This document shows positions 46,330 to 57,450 of a stretch of 64,000 nt of DNA, piece after piece. A program made the translations under genes and the position numbers. Source of the DNA: Hysterangium stoloniferum (Eukaryota > Basidiomycota > Agaricomycetes > Hysterangiales > Hysterangiaceae). Numbering within the stretch: position 1 is the stretch's first letter; every line of letters begins with the position of its first letter. The notes under the pieces are model-generated. The model searched no databases. It was not told the DNA's origin and saw only the letters and a list, made by a program, of their open reading frames with translations. The stretch is taken from contig WHVD01000056.1 in the NCBI GenBank assembly GCA_015178975.1, forward strand, positions 186,001 to 250,000, in the 5' to 3' direction.

Positions 46330-46589
46330 TGTTGTAATAAAAGGGACAATACCAGTTGAATTATCCCAGAAGAACAATAGCGACTTGAAACAACAAAGGG
46401 AACAACTACTGATCGAACATATTATTAGATTCCATTGTGCCACTCATAGAACAATAGGACTCAGTAGTATAAAATAACTACAGAATGTACAGTAGTAAAA
46501 CAACAGAGTCAGTCTACTCGCACTCCTCTACTCGCACTCAGGAGTTTCCTGAGTGGCACTGCGTCTACAAGTTGCAACCTTTTACAATA
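46330..46589 (+). repeat. 3' LTR of the second copia element (260 bp)
   Basis: Two substitutions from the 5' LTR. It is preceded by the purine run GAGGGGGAG, a likely polypurine tract, and followed by the TGTGC target duplication. Confidence 0.95.
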
Positions 46590-46744
46590 TGTGCGTTATC
46601 AACATACCAATATCGACGACATTGGAATGAATTTTGGGCACGCCTCCGTTGGCAATCTGTTTAGCATTATGCTCAGATAAACCAATGAGTGGCCCTATTT
46701 CATTTAAGGGGAGAAGAATATGCTGTTGGGAAGGGTATGTCGTA

Positions 46745-49320
46745 GTAAAATTGTTTTGAAACCTTCGTGGTATCTTGGTGTTCATCATATGCATTTAGGA
46801 CTGGCTACTGGCGATGGGTTGAACCTTGAAAGTCATCAGCAACTTTGACTGGAAACCAAGTACATCAAGTAAGCGGCGTAACTCCGAGCCGAGGCAGTTT
46901 GTACTATGACTCCCCCCATTACAGATATTATATAATTTTTTTAATTAAAAAAGCTGTGAGAGATGATTTCGCCATATCCATTGAAAAATACACCGGGATC
47001 AAAACCACCAGCAGATTCAAAGATTATCTCGATATCGTCCCCTATCGATACGTTTAAAACAGCACGTTGCAAGAGAATCCGATTTCCATGGTTCCAAGAA
47101 TGCAGGGCTAGCTCTCAACTTCTGCATAATACCCAGAAAGGATAATCCAAAATAAAGTACTTTTAAGCTTGAGAGCATCTGGGACCTTTTCTAAGCAACA
47201 AATTCACCAGATCTTTGATCAAAACCAAAATGAACGGCAGACCTAGAACCGTATCTCACATAGGTTCACATAGTGTCATGTCATAGTTCAGTCCTCCATA
47301 ATATGATCTTGTGTTGGCCGGGCGGTTCCATCGTCCGGATACAAATCTCTTTGCAGATTTAGAACCGTATCTCACGTAGGTTCACAGCCTGGCTATGGCT
47401 CTCAGCCACCGCTTCATAGTGGAGAGGCTGTGACCACCGCACCCCTCTTGATAACTTTTGTAATATCATGTCAAAGTTTAATCCACAGTAATATAATCTT
47501 GTGTTGGCTAGGCAGCTCCATCGCCCGGATACACACATCGCTTGCCTCAATCGGCAAGCGATGACAGATCGAAGATCCAGAAGTTGAGAGTATGTCGTTC
47601 CTCTTTGAAACGTTTGCAGTGCAACAGGTGTTGAAGTTATTTGCGCAGTTCTAAATATAACCTCTCAGTGAGTGATAAACCTTCACTATAACATGTATTG
47701 TTCATAAATATAACCTAAGTAACAGTAAGTAAGCTTCTACTGTAAAGTAAGAGAGATATGCGTACCCCTCAGCGAGTGATAGATTTTCACTGAGAGGCTA
47801 TGTGATCGGTCTCCATTTCATCTAGTTCACTGAACTATGCAGTCGGTGCAGTCTAGCTCACCAAAGTAACGCTTATATTGGTAATGTACCACGGTTTTGC
47901 GTGTTGGGAAAGTATTGGAGCTTACTTTATGTTGGACGTTGGCTTAGGGGTTCCCAACATTGCGAAACGCATTTAGTCCAGTCCAAAGTTGAACTGATAG
48001 CTGGTGTCTCCATGTGTTGGGTTAACCAGTCCGACGACCGTGTGGAGTATATGCATTTAATACCTATATTCATAATGTACTTAACATCTAGCGACTTGAG
48101 GTAATGGTGGGGAAAAGGTAATAATGCAAAAACATTATTACAGAGATTTATATCATAAGTATTTGAAGATTGTTTAGCAACCCTTTCGACATCTTTGATC
48201 ATAGATAGGAGAGCTAGTTCTTCTGAGGCTGCTCCAGATATGGATTATGTTCAAAATAGATTACTAGTATTTTCACAACAACCTAATCCCGATGAAAGAA
48301 ATACAAATTGGAATAATAAAAGAACTTACTGGTAATGATAGAATATACGAAAGAGATCTGGATAACGCTGCAAGTTTAAGGCAAAAATAATAATGGTAGC
48401 AAACAATGCCATAGAAGCTCCTAATATGGATGTAGTTTTTAGAAAAAGAGTAGTAGCTTCTTAAAGATATTAAGTTTGACAATGAAGCGTTTACTATTCC
48501 TATACACACAGCACTCGTGGACGGAAAAGAAGACGCACAGACAAGGATTGGCAATACTAATGGTATGGAGGGTAATCAAGGCGAGGTGACGCCTCAGCTG
48601 GCTGCTTGGGAGTTAGTTCTCCGTTTAGTATTAGTTTAATTCTATATTATTAGTAGAATTTGAATGTGAAAAAATTGAACATTTTTTTATTATCTTGTAA
48701 GACAGGTAAATCTTGGCGAATCTTGGCAACGTCGATGCAGAAAAAAGCTCACGCCTGTCGGTGTCGTCATGACACGATAGAGTTTTTGACCGACTGGCTC
48801 CGTTATAATGGACTCCCGCTCTTTAAAAATAAAAAATTATTCTGGTAGTTTTGTCCATCTTGTCAAAAGGGGTCTTTTTGCAAGGGAATAAGAATTCATG
48901 ATTTTTTCACAGCACAGTTAACCATTTGCACTTAGTTGGTGGCCTCTCCGAACGTTGAGGCCTAAGGTCCAAAAGATTTACTACTTACACAATAAGGTTC
49001 AAGTGCAGCGGATAGGCCGACACGGCAGCGGAAAACAAGACGCACTGATCTGGAGGTCCACCCTACGGAGAATCCAATCTGTCTGATAAATCGTCCTCGC
49101 TAGCCTGCTTTGCCAGAAGTCTTGCATGTCTTTGGCGTCTAATGTATGTAAGTCTCGCACGTCTTTGGCGTCTGATGTATGTTACTAATGTTCACGGCGT
49201 CTCATGTATGTTACTTCCGACTAACGAGGACTTTCAATTTTCAAACCATTGCCAGTAGCCAGTCCTAAACACATATAATGAAACACCAAGATACCATGCA
49301 ACTTTCAAAACCATCTTACT
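46745..49320 (+). other. Long spacer with inverted and direct modules, coding-like relic and TZF leader
   Basis: At about 46790-46835 is the inverted TZF leader. At 46980-47250 the spacer module is inverted (GCTAGCTCTCAACTTCTGCA). The SKN7-flank-like block is repeated around 47240-47560. At 47628-47882 a 255 bp insertion separates GTGCAACAGG from TAATGTACC. At 48120-48480 is a coding-like relic shared with 62.0-62.3 kb. At 49100-49200 are about three copies of a 36 bp repeat (CTTTGGCGTCTAATGTATGT). The leader of TZF-9 is at about 49250. No gene is assigned. Confidence 0.5.
47628..47882. mobile_element. 255 bp insertion of unknown type in the spacer
   Basis: Other units read directly from GCAGTGCAACAGG into TAATGTGCCACG (51230-51255), but here 255 bp starting TGTTGAAGTTATTTG intervene. 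Inside are two similar words, CTCAGTGAGTGATAAACC and CTCAGCGAGTGATAG. The TG start suggests an LTR, but the end and a target duplication are not clear. Confidence 0.35.
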
Positions 49321-50730
49321 ATGACATACCCTTCCCAAAAGCATATTCTTCACCCCTCAAATGAAATGGTGCCGCTCATTGGTTTATCTGAGCATAATGC
49401 TAAAGAGATTGCCAGTGGAGGGGTGCTCAATATGCATCCCAATGTCGTCGATATTGGTACGCCGATGACACACATTTGCTCCCACTGAATCTGACGTGCT
49501 GCTATGCTTATACAGTCTCCAATCTCGACAGGAACACTCTCACCCACAATAGTACTGGTCCTATTCTCGATACCTTTGAGAGGCCGCCCTTTGTAGGAAG
49601 CGTGGCTCACTGGACGTTTTCCCACCAGTCTTCTGGTCCTCACCTCGGAACATTCAATGACCTCCCTCAAGGCATGATGAATAACTACAGCACGTTGCAT
49701 GAAGGTACGTCCTATGATTGCAACATATCACAACTTCCTGAGCTGAGGGATATGCCTAAGCATCAGACAATCTTTCCATCCCTCAGCCTGGATTTATCGC
49801 AAATGAGTACAACTCGGGAAATTATTCAATGTCTCCGATAGGTACGCGGCTACTCAAATACGGTTTCACTGTTACTGAGGTATAATTGGTAGGAATCGGC
49901 TCTCACAACAATGCGATGGATAATTACACCGAACTCGGACATGCCGATTCTTCCGTTGCAGGTGGTAGATTATTATTATTTCGAGTCTTTGTTTTCATGT
50001 ACTCACCGCGGTATATTAAATAGTTCCTGCTGTATCTACGGGGGGTCTTTCCGAACTACAAGGTCAGTCGCATGTTTTGTCAAACATTGTGTAATACCTA
50101 AGTAACGTCACGGTCTGTCTTGTTCTTTAGATTATAGCACCGTTGAACTCCCCTCTCCCTCATACTCTCTGCCACATACCCGAGACAGCGCAACTGTTGT
50201 ACGTCCCCCAATTCCTCCACGGACCCTAAACGCTCACGGCCCTCATCTTAGGTGGTCCCGAGTACAGCTGCTATCCCTGGGTCAACCCCCTCTGCAAGGT
50301 CCCCCAGAAATGGAGACCCTCCCATGCAGAATCACACCATTGCTCCCATTCCCGCTCATTGTCCTTCCCAAGAGTATCATGAGCTGTATTTGGGGAACAA
50401 GTTGTGCTCCTGCGGGCTAAGTCCCAAGAGTCGCCCAAGCAAAGTCAAGAAAGGATTCATGTGTGTCGAATGGTAGGTTCATCCAGCTATAAATTTGTCA
50501 CATATTGATGTCCAGTAGCCGTAGACCATTCACGACCTATAAGAACGGGATCCGACACGCTAGAAATGTCAAGAAGATTCACGAGTGTCCTACATGGTGA
50601 GTGCCAAAACTCGGTTTCATGTCGGATAGTCAAATAATCAAACACATAAATAAATTATAGCCATAAATATTTTGCGCGTATCGACTACCGCAACTCACAC
50701 AAGAAAATTTGTAGTGGCAAGAAAGGTTAA
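49321..50730 (+). CDS. TZF-9: intact nine-exon copy
   Basis: Exons 49321-49456, 49516-49704, 49767-49841, 49893-49961, 50024-50062, 50131-50198, 50252-50472, 50516-50596 and 50661-50730 join by GT-AG introns to 315 residues. Exon 3 is 3 bp shorter than in TZF-1, and an earlier stop (GGTTAA) removes the last few residues after the finger. The C-terminus keeps C-x-C, C-x2-C, the His pair and CPTC-x12-H-x3-C. The conserved leader is directly upstream. It lies 2.6 kb from the inverted TZF-8. The function is unknown. Confidence 0.74.
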
Positions 50731-51526
50731 GGATTTTCTCGAGGCGTGTAAATCATTCAAGACAGCGAATGGATGGATTGATGTAATGCTACTGGCTGTT
50801 ATTTGTCAATAAAGTTTTACCTGAAGCTAGGAAACAGTTGCACCATAAATTTTAAAATTTAGAGAGACTAGAAGTGCACTTAGGGAAGCGCTCCAATATT
50901 GCCAGTTGAACGTTGAACTCATTGGTACTCTTGACGTTTTCTTCAAATTTCTGCAGATGGCAAGAAACGCCCGGCATCTGCAAGAGAACACTGGGGACAA
51001 TATCAGAAAAAAAACATGTGTTTTGACAATGTCTCTCCAATCAAAAATATAACAGGGAGATCCCCTTGCGATCGCCTAAAGGGATGGAAGTTCCGATCGC
51101 TTTTCGGTTGAAGTCACTGGCGGCTGTAGGAAAGTGTGGCGCAGGGTATCGCTATATTCCAACACTATTTGGGGTATGTCTCTTACCTGCATTGCGTCGC
51201 AGAGTATGTCGTTCCTCTTTGAAATGTTTGCAGTGCAACAGGTAATGTGCCACGATTTTGCATGTTAGGAACCACTAAACCAACGTTGGCTTAGTGGTTC
51301 CCAACATAAACTCTGACCCGAAGGTCAGCAGTGACTCTCCTACGACCGTTCAAGGGGGGTAGCCAACGCTTGGGTGGGCCCAACTAGATATTAAGTAACT
51401 CTTATGATCCCTCTTAATGCCAAATACAAGTTATTTTGTCAACATTTGACCTTAAGAGTAGCCTCTATCTGCAAAAGAGATTCAAAAATAATCTTGCACC
51501 GGCCAGGAATTCAGGATATGATAGCG
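50731..51526 (+). other. TZF 3' flank and spacer with a perfect hairpin
   Basis: The 3' flank to about 51060 contains GACGTTTTCTTCAAATTTCT. It then changes to spacer (GCATTGCGTCGCAGAGTATG at 51190, TTTGACCTTAAGAGTAGCC near 51448). The SKN7 tail is missing from this unit. No gene. Confidence 0.55.
51264..51305. repeat. 42 bp hairpin in spacer
   Basis: GTTAGGAACCACTAA pairs with TTAGTGGTTCCCAAC with one mismatch. The loop holds the palindrome CCAACGTTGG. Partial versions occur near 34.57, 47.94, 55.08 and 61.80 kb. Confidence 0.75.
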
Positions 51527-51975
51527 GCCACACCCAATCAAAATCATCCTTTGCCAAGTGTCGATAGCGACAACGCCCAAACAAAATCATCCTTTACCAA
51601 GTTTCGATAACCGCAAGGCCCAATCAAAATCATCGATAGCCACAAGGCCCAATCAAAATCATCGATAACCGCAAGGCACAATCAATAGCATCGATAACGA
51701 CCAGGACCGATCATCGATAACACCACTGCCCCAATTAAAACCATCGATAACCGCAAGGCCCAATCAGAATCATCGATAACCGCAAGGCCCAATGAGAAGC
51801 ATCGTTAACCGCAAGGCCCAATCAAAATCATTGATAACTGCAAGGCCCAATCAAAATCATCGGTAACCCACAAGGACTCAAAATCATCGATAACTGCAAT
51901 GCCCAATTAAAATCATCGATAACCGCAAGGCCCAATCAAAATCATCGTTTACCAAGTTTCGATGACCGCAACGCC
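51527..51975 (+). repeat. 29 bp minisatellite of about 15 degenerate units
   Basis: The consensus unit is about 29 bp, built from AAGGCCCAATCAAAATCATC and GATAACCGC, repeated with point changes and a few length variants. It ends exactly where TZF-10 homology starts in exon 3. The direct adjacency of units without constant spacers rules out CRISPR. Confidence 0.88.
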
Positions 51976-52962
51976 CAACAATCTTTCCATTTCTCTGCCT
52001 GGACTCATCGCAAATGAGTACAGCTCGAGAAATTATTCCCGATATTAGGTACGCAGCTACTCGAATAAGGTTTCACTATTACTGAGGTATAATTGGTAGG
52101 AATCGGCTCTCACAACAATGCGATGGACGATGACACCAAACTTGGACATGCCAATTCTTCCATTGCAGGTGATAGATTATTATTATTTCGAGTCTTTGTT
52201 TTCATGTACTCACAGCGTTATATTAATTAGTTCCTGCTGCATCTACGAGGTCTTCCCAATCTACAAGGCATCATAGGTCAGTCACAGGTTTTGTCAAACA
52301 TTGTGTAATGCCTAAGTAACGTCACGGTTTGTCTTGTTCTTTATATTATAGCGCTGTTGAACACCTCCCTCATACTCTCTGCCAGATACTCAAGACAGCG
52401 CAACTGGTGGACGCCCCCCAATTCCTCACGGACCATAAACGCTCAAGGTCCTCATCTTAGGCAGCCGCAAGTGAAACTGCTGTCGCTGTGTTAACCTCCT
52501 CTGCAAGGTCCCTCCAGAAATGGAGGCCCTACCATGCAGAATCACAACATTGCTCACATTCTCGGTCGTTGTCCCTCCAAAGAGTATCATGAGCTCTATT
52601 TGGGGAACAAGTTGTGCTCCTGCGGGCTAAGTCCCAAGAGTCACCCAAGCAAAGTCGAGAATGCATCCATGTGTATCGGATGGTAGGTTCATCCAGCTAT
52701 AAATTTGTCACATATTGATGTCCAGTGGCGGTGTACCATTCACGACCCGTAAGAACGGGATCCGACACGCTAGCAATGCCGAGAGGATTCACGAGTATCC
52801 TACATGGTGAGTTCCAAAACTCGGTTTCATGTCAGATAATCAAATAATCAAACATATAAATAAAATTATAGCCACGACTTTTTTTTCTGCGTATCGACTA
52901 CCGCAACTCGCACAAGAAAGATTGTAGTCAAGAAAGGTCAAGGATTTTCTCGGGGCGTGTAA
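51976..52962 (+). pseudogene. TZF-10: 5'-truncated copy behind a minisatellite
   Basis: Begins at exon 3 (ACAATCTTTCCATTTC); exons 1-2 and the leader are replaced by the minisatellite. Exon 3 lacks part of its end, exon 6 is shortened (GAACACCTCCCTC), and exon 9 has a T-run insertion and a lost piece (TTGTAGTCAAGAAAGG). Ends at 52962. Inactive. Confidence 0.75.
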
Positions 52963-53629
52963 ATCATTCAAGACAGCAATTAAATGGATTGATGTAATGC
53001 TAGTGATTGTTATTAGTCAATAAAGCTTTACCTGAAGCTAGGAAATGCATACACCATAATTTTAAAGTTAAGGAAGACTAGAACTACACTCATTAGCGCT
53101 AATTTGAGGCGCTCCTGTATTGCCACTGGTACTCTTGACGTTTTCTTCGAATTTCTGCAGGTGGCGAGAAACGCCCTGCATCTGCAAGATACCAGTAACA
53201 GTATCAGAAAAAAAACATATGTTTTGAGAATAATCTCTCTAATCAAAATTTTTTTGCATAAAAGTAATTCCTAGCAGCTCAAGCTAATATGTCCTTGCAC
53301 ATTTCTTAGAAGTTAAATGTAACATGGAGATCCCCTTGCGATTGCTGAAAGGGAAGGAAGTTTCAACTGCTTTTTGTGATAACTAATACTCCGTCGATAA
53401 ACTTCGGTGAAAATTGACTGAGGTATGGGTAGTCTAAATGAGTGTGGGATATGTGATATGTATAAGTATTGATGGGTATCGGCTCCTGGTAAGGCTAAGC
53501 AGTGGTCCACGTACAAGCACATTTCAACAAATTTCCTGTTAAAGTCGCATGAAGTGCCCCTTTATAGTGGCTGAAATCAGATGAGGACGTTGGAGGTGAC
53601 CTCATTCATTTCTATACACAGCCACCCCG
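52963..53629 (+). other. TZF 3' flank and junction module
   Basis: The conserved 3' flank (AATAAAGCTTTACC, AAAAAACATATGTTTTGAG) runs to about 53380. The junction module (TCGCATGAAGTGCCCC at 53548, CTATACACAGCCACCCC at 53615) leads into the SKN7 tail. No gene. Confidence 0.6.
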
Positions 53630-53907
53630 TCCTCTAACAGTCCCTCCTCTTCGTCCCTTACTTATTTACCCTTCCAACAATTACCCTCTCTCTTATGTCC
53701 GAGTCTGATGCACGCTTCAACCCCCTTGCGGGGCTGGGACTATCAGACGAGCAATATGCACAGTGATTGCAATCAATCCTGAATGGAGAATTGGTCGTTG
53801 GAGGTGGACAAGAAGGCGTGGTGTTGGGAAGCGGTCTTTGGAGTTGGGGGACATGGAGGAGGGGGGGATGGGAAGAGAAACGGGGAAGATTTCAGGTTGT
53901 GGAGTAG
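53630..53907 (+). pseudogene. SKN7 last-exon tail copy 5
   Basis: From CCTCTAACAGTCCCTCCTC to the terminal GTGGAGTAG (53907). The frame is broken, for example by CAGTGATTGC in place of CAGGTATTGC. It is followed by SKN7 flank. Confidence 0.85.
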
Positions 53908-56036
53908 GTAAAGGTTGCGAGCTGCCCTTTGATAGCGGCGGGGCGTTATTCGTTTGTGAGCTTGAAATTTGTATTGTTTTGACCCTCATTTTATTCCCCC
54001 ATCGTGTAGTGCTTGATCCTGCTGTTTGAATTGTTTAAATACTGTTACGTATGACGTACGGACTCCTCGCATACCATATGCTTGTTATTGATACCAAAGT
54101 AGAATGACATTTTGATAATTGTAATCATATTGATATTGCGCGCACAAAGTTAAAATGGGATTTAAATTAATCCCTTGTGTGATCAAGAAGATCTATCATG
54201 AAGTATTCGTGTAAGAGGTTGGCAACTTGGCAGACACTTTTCAAGGATGAGTGCAGTCTCATACAATCATCCCAAAACAGCTAGAGACCGGTGTTAGGAC
54301 CACATAAAAATCGTTGCATATCGGCAAAAAAGAGATTAAAAAATAATCCTGCACCCGCCAGACATTCGAGATGTCTAGTTAGGGGCTTTGAAGCCTTCCA
54401 ATCCTTCGAAGTATCCGCTAATATTTCACTTAGAACACCTGTTTACATGCATATTGTGCACCATGTCTATATCCTAGAGTAACCAAGAGATCCGGATGAT
54501 GGAGCCGTCCAGCCAACACAAGATTATATTACTGCGGACTAAAATATCACATGACACTACAAGATTTAACAAGAGGGGTACGGTGGTCATACCCTCTCGC
54601 TATGAAGTCTGTTCGCAGGTGGTAAAGAACCGTAGGACTGCAAACCTAAGTTCTAGATCTGCCGTCCATGATGGTTCTGATCAATGATCTCGTGGACTCT
54701 TGCTTCTAATAAAAGGTTTCACATGCTCTCAGGCTTAAAAATACTTTATTTTGGATTAGCCTTTCTGGGTATCAGCTGGGTCATCCTTTGCCCCATTCAT
54801 CAAGCAATGACTGATCGAAGGTCCAGAAGTTGGGACCTAACCCTGCATTCTTGGAGTATGGAAATCTTATTCTCTTACGACTGTATGACACGAAGGTGCA
54901 GATGTTTAGAACGCATCAATCAGGGGCGATATCGAGGTAGTCTTTGAATCTGGTGGCGGCGGCGATGAAGTTGAGTGTGTGGGATATAGCCCTCAAGTGT
55001 GATACCTTGCCTGCATTACGTAGTAGAGTATGTCGTTCCTCTTTGAAACGTTTGCAGTGCAACAGGCTTTGCGTGTTGGGAGCCACTAGGCCAACGTTGA
55101 ACGGACTAATACCATTAGTCCGTGTTCTTTGTAATGGGAGCGTTTCCCCTTTTAAGCTCCGCCGCCGTGGAGTCAGCTCTTGCCGCCTTTGTCTCTTGCC
55201 ACCATCGTCTTGAGTGGCCGGCCCTCAAGGTATTGCTCAGCCTTTCCTTGATCTTTTTCCCGCCATTCCGCCCTTTCCTGTACCTCTATTGCCCTAAAAC
55301 TTGTAGTTTAGATTGATTTTTTATGTATTTACTATTAGTTTGGCATGCTGTTGGGGCTCGCTCATGTCCCAACCAGTATGTTTTGTGCAATGGAGCCCCG
55401 GAGTCACCAGTCCGTTCATCCAAACATGACCTTAAGAGGTAGCCTCTATCGCCAAAAAAATGATTCTGCACTCGCCAGGCATTCAAGATATCATAGCGGC
55501 AGCGCCAAATCAATGTTACAATCAACACAGAAGGAGAGGCTCGCCTGTGAGTGATATCTGTTACTTCTAGAGTTTTTGACGCCCACTGGCTCCGTTATAA
55601 TGGATGTGAGGAAATCAACCCCTGAATTGTATCTCTGACACTTTTGTCCATCTCGTCAAAGGGGTATTTTCGCAAGAGATAAGACTTCATAGCCCAGTCA
55701 CCCTTTTGCACTTAGTTGAGGCCTCGAGGCCTAGGGTCTAAACGATTTACTGCTTACACAATAAGGCGCACGTGCAGCCCGACACAGCAGCGGAAAAGAA
55801 GATGCGCTGATGGTCCTTATTTAGGCATCGTCAGGAGCAATAGGGGCTTACGCTGTTTCGAGGTATATTTTCACGGATTCAGAAATTTAACAGGTCCCAG
55901 TTATAAGGAGTAGTAATGAATGACTGCGCGTTCAATGAGAAGTTATTAACAATATTTAACCCATTGCCAGTAGCCAGTCCTAAACGCATATAATGAAACA
56001 CCAAGATACCATTGGAACTCTCAAGACCGTCCTACC
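53908..56036 (+). other. SKN7-flank copy, spacer modules, inserted element, TZF leader
   Basis: The SKN7 flank extends to about 54560. The spacer module is at 54660-54990 (GGCGATATCGAGGTAGTCTT), followed by CGTAGTAGAGTATGTCGTTC. A possible MITE sits at 55098-55418. The block GCGGATAG-like and TTTTGCACTTAGTTG follows at 55640-55800, and the leader is near 55970. No gene is assigned. Confidence 0.55.
55098..55418. mobile_element. 321 bp possible MITE with 10 bp terminal inverted repeats
   Basis: It begins TGAACGGACT and ends AGTCCGTTCA, an exact 10 bp inverted repeat. It separates spacer words that are close together in other units (CCAACGTT and CATTTGACCTTAAGAG). The interior is pyrimidine-rich without a gene. 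A target duplication is not convincing. Confidence 0.5.
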
Positions 56037-56081
56037 TTGACGTACCTTTCCCAACAGCATATTCTTCACCCCTACAATAAA

Positions 56082-57450
56082 ATGGTGGCGGTCATTGAGC
56101 GTAATGCTAAACATATTGCCAGCGGAGGCGTGCTCAACATTCATACCAATGTCGTCGATATTGGTACGCCGATGACACACATTCGCTCCCACTGAATCTG
56201 ACGTGCTGCTATGCTTATGTAGTCTCCAACCACGACAGGAACACTCTCACCGGCAATAGTACCAGTCCTATTCTCGATACCTTTGAGAGGCCGCCCTTTG
56301 TAGGAAGTGTGGCTCACTGGATGTCCTCCCACCAGTCTTCTGGTCCTCACCCCGGAACATTCAATGACCTCCCTCAAGGCATGATGAATAACTACAGCAC
56401 GTTGCATGAAGGTACATCCTATGATTGCAACATATCATAACTTCCTGAGCTGAGGGATATGCCTAAGCATCAGACAATCTTTCCATCTCTCAGCCTGGAT
56501 TTATCGCAAATGAGTACAACTCGGGAAATTATTCAATGTCTCCGATAGGTACGCGGCTACTCAAATACGGTTTCACTGTTACTGAGGTATAATTGGTAGG
56601 AATCAGCTCTCACAACAATGCAATGGACGATTACACTGAACTCGGACATGCCAATTCTGCCTTTGCAGGTGATAGATTATTATTATTTCGAGTCTTTGTT
56701 TTCATGTACTCACCGCGGTATATTAAATAGTTCCTGCTGCATCTACGGGGGGTCTTCCCGAACTACAAGGTCAGTCGCATGTTTTGTCAAACATTGTGTA
56801 ATACCTCAGTAACGTCACGGTTTGTCTTGTTCTTTAGATCATGGCACCGTTGAACTCCCCCTTTCCTCATACTCTCTGCCAGATGTCCAAGGCAGCGCAA
56901 CTGTAGTACGTCCTCCAATTCCTCTACGGACCATAAACGCTAAAGGTCCTCATCTTAGGCCACCGCAAGTAAAGCTGCTATCTCTGTGTCAACCCCCTCT
57001 GCGAGGTCCCCCAGAAATGGAGGTCCTCCCATGCAGAATCATACCATTGTTCCCATTCTCGATCGTTGTCCTTATCATGAGCTGTATTTGGGGATCACAT
57101 TGTGCTCCTGCAAACTAAGTCTCAAGAGTCGCCCAAGCAAAGTCGAGAAAGCATTCATGTGTATCGAATGGTAGGTGCATCCAGCTATAAATTTGTCACA
57201 TATTGATGTCCAGTAGCGGCGTACCATTCACGACCCGTAAGAACGGGAACCGACATGCTAGAAATGCCAAGATTCACGAGTGTTCTACATGGTGAGTTCC
57301 AAAACTCGGTTTTATCTATTGTCAGATAATCAAATAACCAAACACATATAAAATTCTAGCCACGAATTTTTTGCGCGTGTCGACTACCGCAACTCACACG
57401 AGAAAATTTGTAGTGGCAAGAAAGGTTTAGGATTTTCTCGGGGCGTGTAA
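56082..57450 (+). CDS. TZF-11: open nine-exon copy lacking the usual start codon
   Basis: At the conserved start position (56037) the codon is TTG. From the next in-frame ATG (56082) all exons are open: 56082-56163, 56223-56411, 56474-56548, 56600-56668, 56731-56769, 56838-56905, 56959-57170, 57214-57291 and 57360-57450, giving 300 residues. Exon 7 is 9 bp shorter and exon 8 is 3 bp shorter than in TZF-1. In the finger region one Cys of the CPTC word is changed to Ser (TGTTCTACATGC), but its spacing partners remain. This is either a working gene with a shorter N-terminus or a very recent loss. The leader is altered around the start. Confidence 0.5.

Larger units (their letters stand above)
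41240..46589 (+). mobile_element. Second nearly complete Ty1/copia retrotransposon
   Basis: A fossil-type element on the plus strand, flanked by the target duplication TGTGC (41235-41239 and 46590-46594). Parts in order are gag (about 41.6-42.4 kb, with a CCHC knuckle), protease, integrase (about 42.9-43.6 kb), reverse transcriptase (about 44.9-45.6 kb) and RNase H (about 45.8-46.3 kb). The coding part has several breaks (about four) and holds a later 644 bp solo LTR. Its LTRs differ at only two positions in 260 bp, so it is young. It sits in intron 1 of TZF-8. Confidence 0.95.
39861..46744 (-). pseudogene. TZF-8: inverted copy split by LTR insertions
   Basis: On the minus strand the copy starts near 46744 with ACGACATACCC in place of ATGACATACCC, so the start is lost. 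Exon 1 is at about 46744-46607. Intron 1 is split by a full copia element (41240-46589), with its remainder at 41234-41204. Exon 2 contains a 214 bp solo LTR. Exons 3-7 follow down to about 40060. The exon 8 region has lost its end and intron 8. Exon 9 ends at 39861. It forms the right arm of the inverted repeat and is clearly inactive. Confidence 0.75.

Noticed and set aside
51527-51975. CRISPR-like array of short repeats
   Set aside because: Units are directly adjacent 29 bp degenerate repeats without unique spacers, and the genome is eukaryotic. It is a minisatellite.
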